DNA from: UMGS2069 sp900557585
GTDB taxonomy: Bacteria > Bacillota > Clostridia > Christensenellales > UBA1242
Reading direction: 5' to 3'
Assembly (NCBI GenBank): GCA_902476355.1
Contig: CABSCS010000022.1
Coordinates: forward strand, 1-9,132
Length of the DNA: 9,132 nucleotides
The translations under genes were made by a program, and so were the position numbers. Below, in pieces: positions 1 through 6,550 of this stretch. Position 1 is the stretch's first letter, and every line of letters begins with the position of its first letter. The notes beneath the pieces were generated by a model that saw only the letters and a program-made list of their open reading frames with translations, had not been told where the DNA came from and did not search any database.

Positions 1-3000
1 GGACAATCACTCTTGGCGACAGTGCAACAATAACTTTGCAAGATTATGCTGGAACAACCCCAAACTATGCAATCAATCTTTCAAATGCAAGAACCGCCGG
101 AACAATTGTAACATTTTTGGGGAATAAAACAACTTCTCCCGACATTTCAAAATTTATAGTTACTGGATATAACTTAAACTATGACATTGTAATTCGTAAA
201 AACTCCAACGGATATTTCGAACTTGCTTTAACAACTATGGAATTTCCATCAGACTGGAAAACTCAAGTTTCTTCAACAACCTATATGACAACAACTGTGA
301 CCCCAGCAAATTTAACAAGCATAAAATTTGTTTCTTCTGTTCCAAGCGGATACACAAAAATTGGAACTCTTTCAACCGGTCTTCCAGTTTATAAGGGAAC
401 AACAGCAACCGACATTGCTTTTGTTGGGAAAAAGATTTTTGCACCAGTAGACAGCGGTTATTTGTTTAAAGATCTTAAAAAACTTACAACAATTGATTTT
501 GCCATTTTTAAAACAACTAATGTTACTGACATGAATTCTATGTTTTATAACTGTTCAAGTTTAACAAGTTTAAATGTAAGTGGTTTTAACACATCAAATG
601 TTACTGACACGAGTTTGATGTTTTATAGCTGTAAAAACTTAACAAGCTTAGACGTAAGCAGTTTTAACACATCAAATGTTACAGACATGAGATTTATGTT
701 TTCTAGTTGTTCAGCATTAACAAGTCTAGATGTTAGCGGATTTAACACATCAAAAGTTACAGACATGATGAACATGTTTCATTATTGTAAAACATTAACA
801 AGTCTAGATGTAAGCAGTTTTGATACATCTAAAGTTACAGACATGAGTGATATGTTTTATTATTGTTCAGCATTAACAAGTCTAGATGTAAGCAGTTTTA
901 ACACAACTAAAGTTAAATATATAGATTCTATGTTTTCTAACTGTTCAAGTTTAACAAGTCTAAATGTAAGTGGTTTTAGCACCTCAAATGTTACAGATAT
1001 GAGTGATATGTTTCGTAACTGTTCAGCATTAACAAGTCTAGATGTGAGCAACTTTGATACATCTAAAGTTACAAGTATGGTTCGTATGTTTTCTACCTGT
1101 TCAGCATTAAAAAGACTTGACATTTCAAGTTTTGATATGACTAAAGTTACTTCTTCATCAGACATGTTAAATTTTGGCTCAAGCAACAAAATTGAAACCT
1201 TGAAAACTCCATATAACAACTCTTCGGCAATTGCAATCACAACAGGGTCGACGCTTTATAATGCGGAGACGGGAGCGGTTGTGACAAGTGTTCCTGCAAA
1301 CACAACAAAGAGTTTGACATATGTGAATGAAAACCCTATCAAAATTTTCCCAACAACATGGAAGACAGAACTTGGTTCAATTTTTAATAGTAATTATCAA
1401 AGCGCTTCAACTGTAACTTTAATAAGGTTTGAAAAAACAGTTCCAACAGGATACACTTCTTTTGGAACACTTTCAACGGGAATAAAAGTATATCAAAAAG
1501 ATTATAAAGAAATTGCGTTCGTTGCAGAGTCAACAATTTTTGCACCAGAAAATAGTTCTTCTTTGTTTGCCTCAGTTGCATATACAAGCATTCTCTTTAA
1601 TAATTTTGACACATCAAAAGTAACAAACATGAATCAAATGTTTTCTTCGTGTTCAAGTCTTGAAACCGCTGATATTTCAGGTTTTAACACTTCGAAAGTT
1701 ACAGATATGAATGCAATCTTTTCTGGTTGTCACAAGTGGACAAATATAGATGTTAGCAACTTTAATACGGCACAAGTGACAGATATGACATCAATGTTTT
1801 CTGGATGTTTCGCCGTTACAAGTTTGAATGTTCGTAGTTTTAATACATCAAAAGTCACAAAGATGGCATATATGTTTTTGCAGTGCAAATCGCTTAAATC
1901 ACTTGATGCAAGTAATTTCGATACTTCAAATGTAACAGATATGACTGTTATGTTCTATGAATGCTCATCGTTGGAAACTCTTGATGTAAGCGGTTTCAAT
2001 ATGACAAAAATTGTCGACTCTGGTTATTTTTCACAAGTGTTTTATTTTGGTTCTTCAAATGCAATCAAAATTTTCAAAACACCATATAACAACTCGGCTG
2101 CTCTTGCAATCACAACTGGCTCATCACTTTATGTTGTTGCAAACGGAACGAAATATACAAGCGTTCCAGCATCAACATCAACAAGTCTTACACTTCGCTC
2201 AGCAAATACAATTTCGTTCAACTATAACGGCGGTTCTGGAAGCGAAAGTTCAAGAACTGTGCTCTATGGTCTTGCAATTGGAACCCTTCCAAGTGCATCA
2301 CAAAGTGGATACACCTTTAATGGTTGGTATACAGCATCTTCGGGTGGTTCAAGGTTCTCTAGTTCAACTGTTGTAACTCAAACTCAGGTGCTCTATGCAC
2401 ACTGGACAGAAATTGTGGTTCCAGACCCAGACCCTCCAACACCTCCAACACCAGACCCAGACCCACCAACACCGGGTGGCGATGGAGGCATTGAAAGTGC
2501 AGAGTATATCATTTTTACAACAAGAGAGAATGTTCCAAGTGGTCTTAGCAAGAACAACACGTTTGATTATACAAGAGCTAACGGTAACACCTTCTTTGAA
2601 ACTGGTTGCACACCAACAGTTTATACAAACGATAGTGGAACACAAGTTGCTTTTGTTGGAGACTATGGCGAATTAATTGCTCCGCAAGATTGTTCGAATA
2701 TGTTTGCAGGAATGATATCTCTTAAATGGGTAATTTTCAGAAACTATGACACCTATGATGTTACAAACATGTCGAGCATGTTTGAAGGTTGTGATAATCT
2801 TGAGTTTGTTGAAATGTTGTCAATTCAAACTCCAAATGTAACATCAATGAATTCCATGTTTAAAGAATGTTCTTTATTAAAACAAATTGCCTTTGCTGAA
2901 TTTGATTGCATCAGTCTTGAAGATGCGTCATATATGTTTTATAATTGTTCAAGTTTGGGGAACAACCCATTATATAGCGGACAAACAAGAACGGGTGAAA

Positions 3001-4178
3001 TAATTGGGTCTATTCCAAATATTAAATATACCTATAATCTTGCAAATGCTCAATATATGTTTGCAGGTTGCGGTTGGGATACATTTGTAATGCCATTTAT
3101 GTTTACAAACAACTTATCAAACACAAATGGAATGTTTGAAAATACCAATTTTATAATTCTTGACCTTTCACAGTTTATTGCCAAAGCTAGCGACATGGAA
3201 GATATCTGGGGTTCTGGTTCTTGCAATGTAGAGGCGATTTATACTCCAAGATATTGCAATCCGGACACATTTATTGGTGTTTCGAATTATTATCTTGCAT
3301 CTGGCAGTGAACCGGGCGTTTTTAGTAATCATGAATATACATCTGTTCCATTTAGTTTATGCTTTGTACGTGATGATAAGATAAATGATTATGAACAATG
3401 TACATTTCATCTTACAATCAACGCTTGGTCTGATGATAATCTTAGAGAAATGATTGATAGATTAATTAATGATAATGTAATATTTAGTGGTTCAAGTGAT
3501 AATTTTTCTTTTTCCACATACAAACCATTAGGTGATGTTTACTATTTGCTTCCAATGCCTATAGCCGAATATGCTGAAAATGGAGATGAAGGAAATTTTG
3601 CTGGTTGGATTCGTGGTGATGGTTCGGTGGATCCAAATCAACCTGTTGATAGGTTTTCTGATTCTGACTTTTTCAAACGTTGGGGCTGGATGAATTCTTC
3701 TATTGATTCTGATGTTTATTTGCAATCAATGGCTTGGAGCGATACTACTGCTCAATGCATGGGTAATACTATGGGAGGAACGATAAACGTAGGTGGCAGT
3801 ACGCCATATAATGATTTTTATAATAATGATAGATATCTTCTTTCTCTTGTAAGATATCTTCCTTCAGTTCACTATAGTGACGGATCAATTTTTACCGGTT
3901 GGTATTTTGAAAATAGTGGCGATAAAATTGATTATTACACAAACATAACCGTTGGTGAAAATACTGATGGAATCTTTGCGGGCAAAAAATCTGCAGACAG
4001 TTATGACAAATATTTTTCATTTCCAAGCGGGTCTTCAAACTTTAAAGCAAACAAAACTGCTTCTGAAAAAGAAAAGCAAGAGCTTTTGAAACTTTATAAT
4101 GAAAGCAAACAAACAGTTCTTATTCCAGAAGACAAAAAAGTTACAATCACTGAATTAAAGATTGATAAAATCGCATAA
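1..4178 (+). CDS. Large BspA-like leucine-rich-repeat surface protein, 5' end missing
   Basis: The reading frame is open to the left edge (first full codon at position 3), so about 1391 C-terminal residues are present. The TTG at 36 is an internal Leu codon without a ribosome site, not the start. Domains in order: a short tail of an upstream domain (to about 240); LRR module 1 (243-1319); LRR module 2 (1347-2199); an InlB-type B-repeat (2211-2411, ending AHWTE); a Pro/Asp linker (2413-2490); a diverged LRR module 3 (2508-3371); and a C-terminal region with two FxGW motifs like degenerate B-repeats. The LRR units are the 26-residue, BspA-like DUF285 type (consensus FNTSNVTDMSxMFxxC). Such proteins are usually extracellular and often bind host or matrix ligands. 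The C-terminus is charged (ending LKIDKIA), with no LPXTG motif and no membrane segment, so the means of anchoring is unknown. The ligand cannot be predicted. Family call is firm; adhesin role is inferred. Confidence 0.9.
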   Translation, partial: TITLGDSATITLQDYAGTTPNYAINLSNARTAGTIVTFLGNKTTSPDISKFIVTGYNLNYDIVIRKNSNGYFELALTTMEFPSDWKTQVSSTTYMTTTVTPANLTSIKFVSSVPSGYTKIGTLSTGLPVYKGTTATDIAFVGKKIFAPVDSGYLFKDLKKLTTIDFAIFKTTNVTDMNSMFYNCSSLTSLNVSGFNTSNVTDTSLMFYSCKNLTSLDVSSFNTSNVTDMRFMFSSCSALTSLDVSGFNTSKVTDMMNMFHYCKTLTSLDVSSFDTSKVTDMSDMFYYCSALTSLDVSSFNTTKVKYIDSMFSNCSSLTSLNVSGFSTSNVTDMSDMFRNCSALTSLDVSNFDTSKVTSMVRMFSTCSALKRLDISSFDMTKVTSSSDMLNFGSSNKIETLKTPYNNSSAIAITTGSTLYNAETGAVVTSVPANTTKSLTYVNENPIKIFPTTWKTELGSIFNSNYQSASTVTLIRFEKTVPTGYTSFGTLSTGIKVYQKDYKEIAFVAESTIFAPENSSSLFASVAYTSILFNNFDTSKVTNMNQMFSSCSSLETADISGFNTSKVTDMNAIFSGCHKWTNIDVSNFNTAQVTDMTSMFSGCFAVTSLNVRSFNTSKVTKMAYMFLQCKSLKSLDASNFDTSNVTDMTVMFYECSSLETLDVSGFNMTKIVDSGYFSQVFYFGSSNAIKIFKTPYNNSAALAITTGSSLYVVANGTKYTSVPASTSTSLTLRSANTISFNYNGGSGSESSRTVLYGLAIGTLPSASQSGYTFNGWYTASSGGSRFSSSTVVTQTQVLYAHWTEIVVPDPDPPTPPTPDPDPPTPGGDGGIESAEYIIFTTRENVPSGLSKNNTFDYTRANGNTFFETGCTPTVYTNDSGTQVAFVGDYGELIAPQDCSNMFAGMISLKWVIFRNYDTYDVTNMSSMFEGCDNLEFVEMLSIQTPNVTSMNSMFKECSLLKQIAFAEFDCISLEDASYMFYNCSSLGNNPLYSGQTRTGEIIGSIPNIKYTYNLANAQYMFAGCGWDTFVMPFMFTNNLSNTNGMFENTNFIILDLSQFIAKASDMEDIWGSGSCNVEAIYTPRYCNPDTFIGVSNYYLASGSEPGVFSNHEYTSVPFSLCFVRDDKINDYEQCTFHLTINAWSDDNLREMIDRLINDNVIFSGSSDNFSFSTYKPLGDVYYLLPMPIAEYAENGDEGNFAGWIRGDGSVDPNQPVDRFSDSDFFKRWGWMNSSIDSDVYLQSMAWSDTTAQCMGNTMGGTINVGGSTPYNDFYNNDRYLLSLVRYLPSVHYSDGSIFTGWYFENSGDKIDYYTNITVGENTDGIFAGKKSADSYDKYFSFPSGSSNFKANKTASEKEKQELLKLYNESKQTVLIPEDKKVTITELKIDKIA
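462..1170 (+). repeat. Array 1 of 78-bp repeats coding 26-residue LRR units
   Basis: About nine tandem units are present; the last is degenerate and runs into the cap. The ATG of successive MFxxC motifs falls at 540, 618 and 696, an exact 78-bp period. Each unit reads roughly SSLTSLDVSGFNTSNVTDM followed by xxMFxxC, with Cys closing the unit. DNA stretches such as TTAACAAGTCTAGATGT recur almost unchanged in several units. Because the period is a multiple of three, gain or loss of units by recombination would keep the frame. Confidence 0.9.
1560..2040 (+). repeat. Array 2 of 26-residue LRR units
   Basis: Six units are visible, each built like those of array 1 (for example FNTSKVTDM then MFSGC) but more diverged from one another in DNA and protein. 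The last unit carries a small insertion (DSGYFSQVF) before the FGSSNAIK cap, matching the FGSSNKIE cap that closes array 1. Confidence 0.85.
2211..2411 (+). other. InlB-type B-repeat (Listeria-Bacteroides repeat) within the surface protein
   Basis: The translated segment begins ISFNYNGGSG, contains SGYTFNGWYTASSGG and ends VLYAHWTE. This is the typical layout of the roughly 70-residue B-repeat (beta-grasp-like) found in many Bacillota and Bacteroidota surface proteins. It separates LRR modules 2 and 3 and probably acts as a spacer or stalk unit. Confidence 0.85.
2413..2490 (+). repeat. Pro/Asp-rich linker with a 30-bp direct repeat
   Basis: CCAGACCCAGACCC occurs at 2421-2434 and again at 2451-2464. 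It codes for a PDPDPPTPP-type extended linker followed by Gly residues. Such segments are common flexible or wall-spanning linkers in surface proteins; here it joins the B-repeat to LRR module 3. Confidence 0.8.
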
Positions 4179-4212
4179 AAGAAAAGAAGCACGAAAGTGC
4201 TTCTTTTCTTTT
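4177..4212. terminator. Bidirectional intrinsic terminator between convergent genes
   Basis: A perfect 16-bp stem (AAAAGAAAAGAAGCAC at 4177-4192 with its complement at 4197-4212) closes on a GAAA loop. Its outer part gives a T-rich tract on either strand. It begins inside the TAA stop codon of the surface protein gene and lies 29 bases from the stop of the minus-strand gene, so it can end both transcripts. The 29 bases from 4213 to 4241 show nothing else. Confidence 0.9.
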
Positions 4213-4241
4213 GCTTTACATCTCTACCAAGCCGGAACGGA

Positions 4242-4850
4242 TTATTTCCACTTGCTTCTGTCGTCAATGCGTTTGCGCATTTTATAGCGATAGAACAAGC
4301 CATATTTTTTGCGTGCGTCTTGCTCTGCCTTTTCATAGCGATAAACATTGCGTTTCACGGTTTTATAGAAATCTTCTTCGTTGTGATATTTATATTCAAG
4401 TTTTTCAAGTATTTTGATTGTGTATCTTTGTGCGTCACGCTCAACTTCTTGGTTGTTATACATCACCGAGTCTTCGGTTGAGTTTACATAGCCCGCAAAG
4501 TTCACTTTCCAACGTTTTTCGCGAAAGTTCCACCAATGAAGATTCTTTTTTGTCACGGCAACAAACTGTGTTGCGTGTCTGCCTTCATGAATAATTGTTT
4601 CAAGGGCGTGAAAACGAAGGTCTGGGTCAAGAAGAAGGTTTTGATGAACATATATCAACTTTTCACCATTCACAACCGAGAACATGCCAAAGCAGTTCCA
4701 ATCGGCGCGCTCGTGAACGATAACGGGAATTGGGTCGCGATGGTTTTTCTTTGCAAGTTTGTTTTCAAGTGCTTGCAAAATTTCAAGTCTTTTTGATGGT
4801 GAAAATTTTCTCCATTTTCTGAGTTTGAATTTATTGTAAACAAAAAGCAT
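4242..4850 (-). CDS. Putative zinc metalloprotease with HEGRH motif, family not recognised
   Basis: The 202-residue product has HALETIIHEGRHATQF, with HEGRH at residues 88-92. This fits the HExxH zinc/catalytic motif. About 45 residues later comes YNNQEVERDAQRY (around 131-143), where E135, E137 or D139 could be the third zinc ligand. I chose ATG at 4848-4850 because GGAG lies 7 bases before it. An upstream TTG (4889) would add 13 residues but falls between the -35 and -10 of the likely promoter. No signal peptide or membrane segment is seen, so the protein is probably cytoplasmic. The C-terminal third is charged and probably helical, rich in Lys, Arg and Tyr. HExxH with a downstream ExERDA-like motif recurs in several poorly described clostridial and phage-linked proteins; substrate and role are unknown. 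Protease activity is inferred from the motif alone. Confidence 0.75.
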   Translation of the reverse strand: MLFVYNKFKLRKWRKFSPSKRLEILQALENKLAKKNHRDPIPVIVHERADWNCFGMFSVVNGEKLIYVHQNLLLDPDLRFHALETIIHEGRHATQFVAVTKKNLHWWNFREKRWKVNFAGYVNSTEDSVMYNNQEVERDAQRYTIKILEKLEYKYHNEEDFYKTVKRNVYRYEKAEQDARKKYGLFYRYKMRKRIDDRSKWK

Positions 4851-4867
4851 ATTTTTTCTCCATGCAT

Positions 4868-4896
4868 ATGTTACAATATTTTTGCTCAATTGTCAA
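4868..4896 (-). promoter_or_regulatory. Likely sigma-A promoter of the HEGRH protein gene
   Basis: On the minus strand a perfect TTGACA (-35, plus-strand 4891-4896) is followed after 17 bases by TAACAT (-10, 4868-4873). Transcription would start just upstream of the GGAG site, giving a very short leader. This supports the ATG at 4850 as the start and makes the upstream TTG unlikely. Confidence 0.6.
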
Positions 4897-4943
4897 AATA
4901 ATTTGCGCACTGCTTGTGTTTTCTTTCGTGAAAGTGTAATATT

Positions 4944-5786
4944 ATGCATATGGAATATAAAATTGTTGATGACAAAATCATATTCAAAAAAAATGACGAC
5001 TTTGATGCAAAGTCAATTTTGTCATGTGGTCAAATGTTTCGCTATTTTGAAACCGAAAACGGCTTTGATGTGATTTCTGGAAAGAACCTTGCTCATATAT
5101 TTGAAAATGGTGACAATGTTGTGATTCAATCGAACAATCCAAAAAGATTTGTTGAGTTTTTCGACCTTGACACTGATTATGGCGCGATTAAACAAAAACT
5201 TTCTGCCGAGCCAATTTTGAAAGAGGCAATAGAATTTGGAAAAGGCATTCGCATTGCAAAAGGCGAGCCAGAAGAAATCATTTTTCAATTTATTGTTTCG
5301 CAGAACAACAACATTAAACGCATTCAAAAAATCATAGAAAAAATTTGCATGGTGGGGGAGCCAATAAACCAAAAATATAATGCTTTTCCATCTGCAAAGA
5401 TTTTGGCAGAACAGCCAGAAGAATTTTTCAAAAATCTTGGTGCGGGCTATCGTGACAAATTTTTGATGCAAACTGCAAAAATTTTGAAAGACACAAACAT
5501 AGAAGAAAAGCAAAAACTTTCCACCAAAGAATTGAATGATTGGCTGATTTCTCTTCCGGGAGTTGGGCCAAAAGTTGCGTCGTGCATTTTGCTGTTTGGT
5601 TTCAACCGTTTAGAGTGTTTTCCGGTTGACACTTGGATTGAAAAAGTATACCGAAAATATTTCTATAAAGGTGAGATGACAAGACCCGAAATATCCGCGT
5701 TTTTGTCAGGAAAATTCGAAACTATGTCTGGCATAGTACAGCAATATTTGTTCAATTATTTTCAAAAAAACAAGATAGAAATATAA
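4944..5786 (+). CDS. ogg: 8-oxoguanine DNA glycosylase/AP lyase, OGG1 family
   Basis: This 280-residue protein removes 8-oxoguanine opposite cytosine and nicks the abasic site in base excision repair. An N-terminal OGG domain (about 1-110) carries CGQMFRYF (28-35). An HhH-GPD domain follows, with FIVSQNNNIKRI (116-127), LGAGYRDKF (165-173), the hairpin LPGVGPKVASC (204-214) and the loop FPVDTW (226-231). Compared by eye with human OGG1, K210 matches catalytic K249 and D229 matches D268. G29, Q266 and F270 match the 8-oxoG pocket residues G42, Q315 and F319. N121, R126 and R170 match the cytosine-reading N149, R154 and R204. W231 stands where human has H270. Length fits bacterial members of the family. 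The start is ATG 4944 or ATG 4950; neither has a good ribosome site. A weak TTGTGT-17-TAATAT (4914-4942) would start transcription near the second ATG. The gene diverges from the HEGRH gene and has its own terminator. Confidence 0.93.
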   Translation: MHMEYKIVDDKIIFKKNDDFDAKSILSCGQMFRYFETENGFDVISGKNLAHIFENGDNVVIQSNNPKRFVEFFDLDTDYGAIKQKLSAEPILKEAIEFGKGIRIAKGEPEEIIFQFIVSQNNNIKRIQKIIEKICMVGEPINQKYNAFPSAKILAEQPEEFFKNLGAGYRDKFLMQTAKILKDTNIEEKQKLSTKELNDWLISLPGVGPKVASCILLFGFNRLECFPVDTWIEKVYRKYFYKGEMTRPEISAFLSGKFETMSGIVQQYLFNYFQKNKIEI

Positions 5787-5793
5787 CAATTAG

Positions 5794-5819
5794 CAGAGCA
5801 AAATTTGCCCTGTTTTTTT
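5794..5819 (+). terminator. Intrinsic terminator after ogg
   Basis: CAG-A-GCAA pairs with TTGC-C-CTG (5794-5812; one mismatch, short A/T loop) and is followed by seven T residues (5813-5819). It starts 7 bases after the ogg stop codon. The stem is short but the T-run is clear. From 5820 to 5924 I see only AT-rich sequence without a gene. Confidence 0.7.
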
Positions 5820-5924
5820 GTGCTATTTTTCAATGATTTTTTACATTAAAATTGTTTTGAAAATTGTGAAAAAGTAGTTTTAACACATCAATTTTTGCGT
5901 GCATAAAATTTTGAAAAGTTACTA

Positions 5925-5953
5925 TTGAAAATGGGCTGAATATATGATATAAT
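5925..5953 (+). promoter_or_regulatory. Strong extended -10 sigma-A promoter of the nfeD-floA cluster
   Basis: TTGAAA (5925-5930) and a perfect TATAAT (5948-5953) are separated by 17 bases, with TG at 5945-5946 forming an extended -10. Transcription should start near 5960, giving a leader of about 50 bases before the nfeD ATG at 6011. Confidence 0.8.
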
Positions 5954-5971
5954 ATTTTTGTACGTGAAAGA

Positions 5972-5992
5972 CTTTGAACTTTTTTTTCAAAG
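5972..5992 (+). promoter_or_regulatory. Hairpin in the nfeD leader
   Basis: CTTTGAA (5972-5978) pairs perfectly with TTCAAAG (5986-5992) around a loop of C and six T residues. It lies between the predicted transcription start and the ribosome site AAAGGGGG (5996-6003). The stem is weak (7 bp, mostly A/T). It could stabilise the 5' end of the mRNA or simply reflect AT-rich sequence; no known riboswitch fits. Confidence 0.4.
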
Positions 5993-6010
5993 CAAAAAGG
6001 GGGAAACAAA

Positions 6011-6538
6011 ATGTTTGATGCATTCGTAACACTTTTTACTCAGGCAGATGCGCTATTTTTTGTTTTGTTTTCTTTGTCAATTTTGCTGTTTGTTTTAGAG
6101 GTGTTCATTCCAAGTTTCGGCATAGCAGGAATTGCCGGAATTTTAATGACAATGGGTACAATTGTAGAGCGTTGCATTACTGGCAACAACTCAACAACGC
6201 AAGTTGGCTTTTACATTTTCTGGTGCATCTTTTTGATTGCTATTTCTTGCTCACTTGTAAAAATGATTTATGTTTTGATAAGAAATCGCAGAAAAGTGAA
6301 AACCACAATGACTGTGAAGGGCAACAAAGTTCCTTCAACCGAGCAGGGCAATCCAGACTATTCATTTTTGCTTGGCAAATCTGGCGTTGTTGTTGCCGAT
6401 TTGAAGCCATCGGGGAAAGCCGAATTTGATGAAAAAGTTTATGATGTCACAACCACAAAAGACTATATCTTTGCGGGTTCAAGAGTCCGCGTGAAAAAGG
6501 TATATGCCTCGAAAATTGTTGTTGAAAAAATTGTATAA
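6011..6538 (+). CDS. nfeD: Short NfeD-family membrane protein with C-terminal OB-fold domain
   Basis: This 175-residue protein has the layout of the short NfeD class. Three or so hydrophobic segments lie at about 14-32, 36-53 and 66-91, including the family-like LEVFIPSFGIAGIAG (29-43). A cytosolic, mostly beta OB-fold domain follows at about 119-175, opening with LLGKSGVVVADLKPSGKAEF and closing with VKKVYASKIVVEKIV. The ClpP-like serine protease domain of long NfeD proteins is absent. NfeD proteins are commonly encoded beside flotillin/stomatin partners and are thought to act with them at membrane microdomains; the exact biochemical role is unsettled. The start is ATG 6011, with AAAGGGGG 7 bases upstream. 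The stop codon overlaps the ribosome site of floA, so the two genes are probably co-transcribed and translated in step. Confidence 0.88.
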   Translation: MFDAFVTLFTQADALFFVLFSLSILLFVLEVFIPSFGIAGIAGILMTMGTIVERCITGNNSTTQVGFYIFWCIFLIAISCSLVKMIYVLIRNRRKVKTTMTVKGNKVPSTEQGNPDYSFLLGKSGVVVADLKPSGKAEFDEKVYDVTTTKDYIFAGSRVRVKKVYASKIVVEKIV

Positions 6539-6545
6539 GGAAGGA
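6537..6545 (+). promoter_or_regulatory. Ribosome binding site of floA overlapping the nfeD stop
   Basis: AAGGAAGGA begins inside the TAA that ends nfeD and sits 5 bases before the floA ATG at 6551. This fixes the floA start and suggests coupled translation of the two genes. Confidence 0.75.
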
Positions 6546-6550
6546 TAAAT

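Noticed and set aside
36..38. TTG as the start codon of the large surface protein
   Set aside because: The frame stays open to the window edge, there is no ribosome site, and the residues before it (TITLGDSATIT) continue the same domain.
860..1240. Minus-strand 126-codon open frame
   Set aside because: It is the antisense of LRR array 1; its repetitiveness mirrors the 78-bp repeats, and it has no ribosome site or family resemblance.
462..2040. CRISPR-like array, because of regularly spaced repeats
   Set aside because: The period is 78 bp and in frame, units are coding and adjacent, and there are no unique spacers or cas genes.
2011..2676. Plus-strand open frames of about 90-120 codons in another frame of the surface gene
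   Set aside because: They lie wholly inside the long frame, with low-complexity His/Gln/Leu products typical of out-of-frame reading.
5022..5513. Minus-strand 163-codon frame opposite ogg
   Set aside because: The Phe-rich product is antisense of a well-supported glycosylase gene, with no ribosome site.
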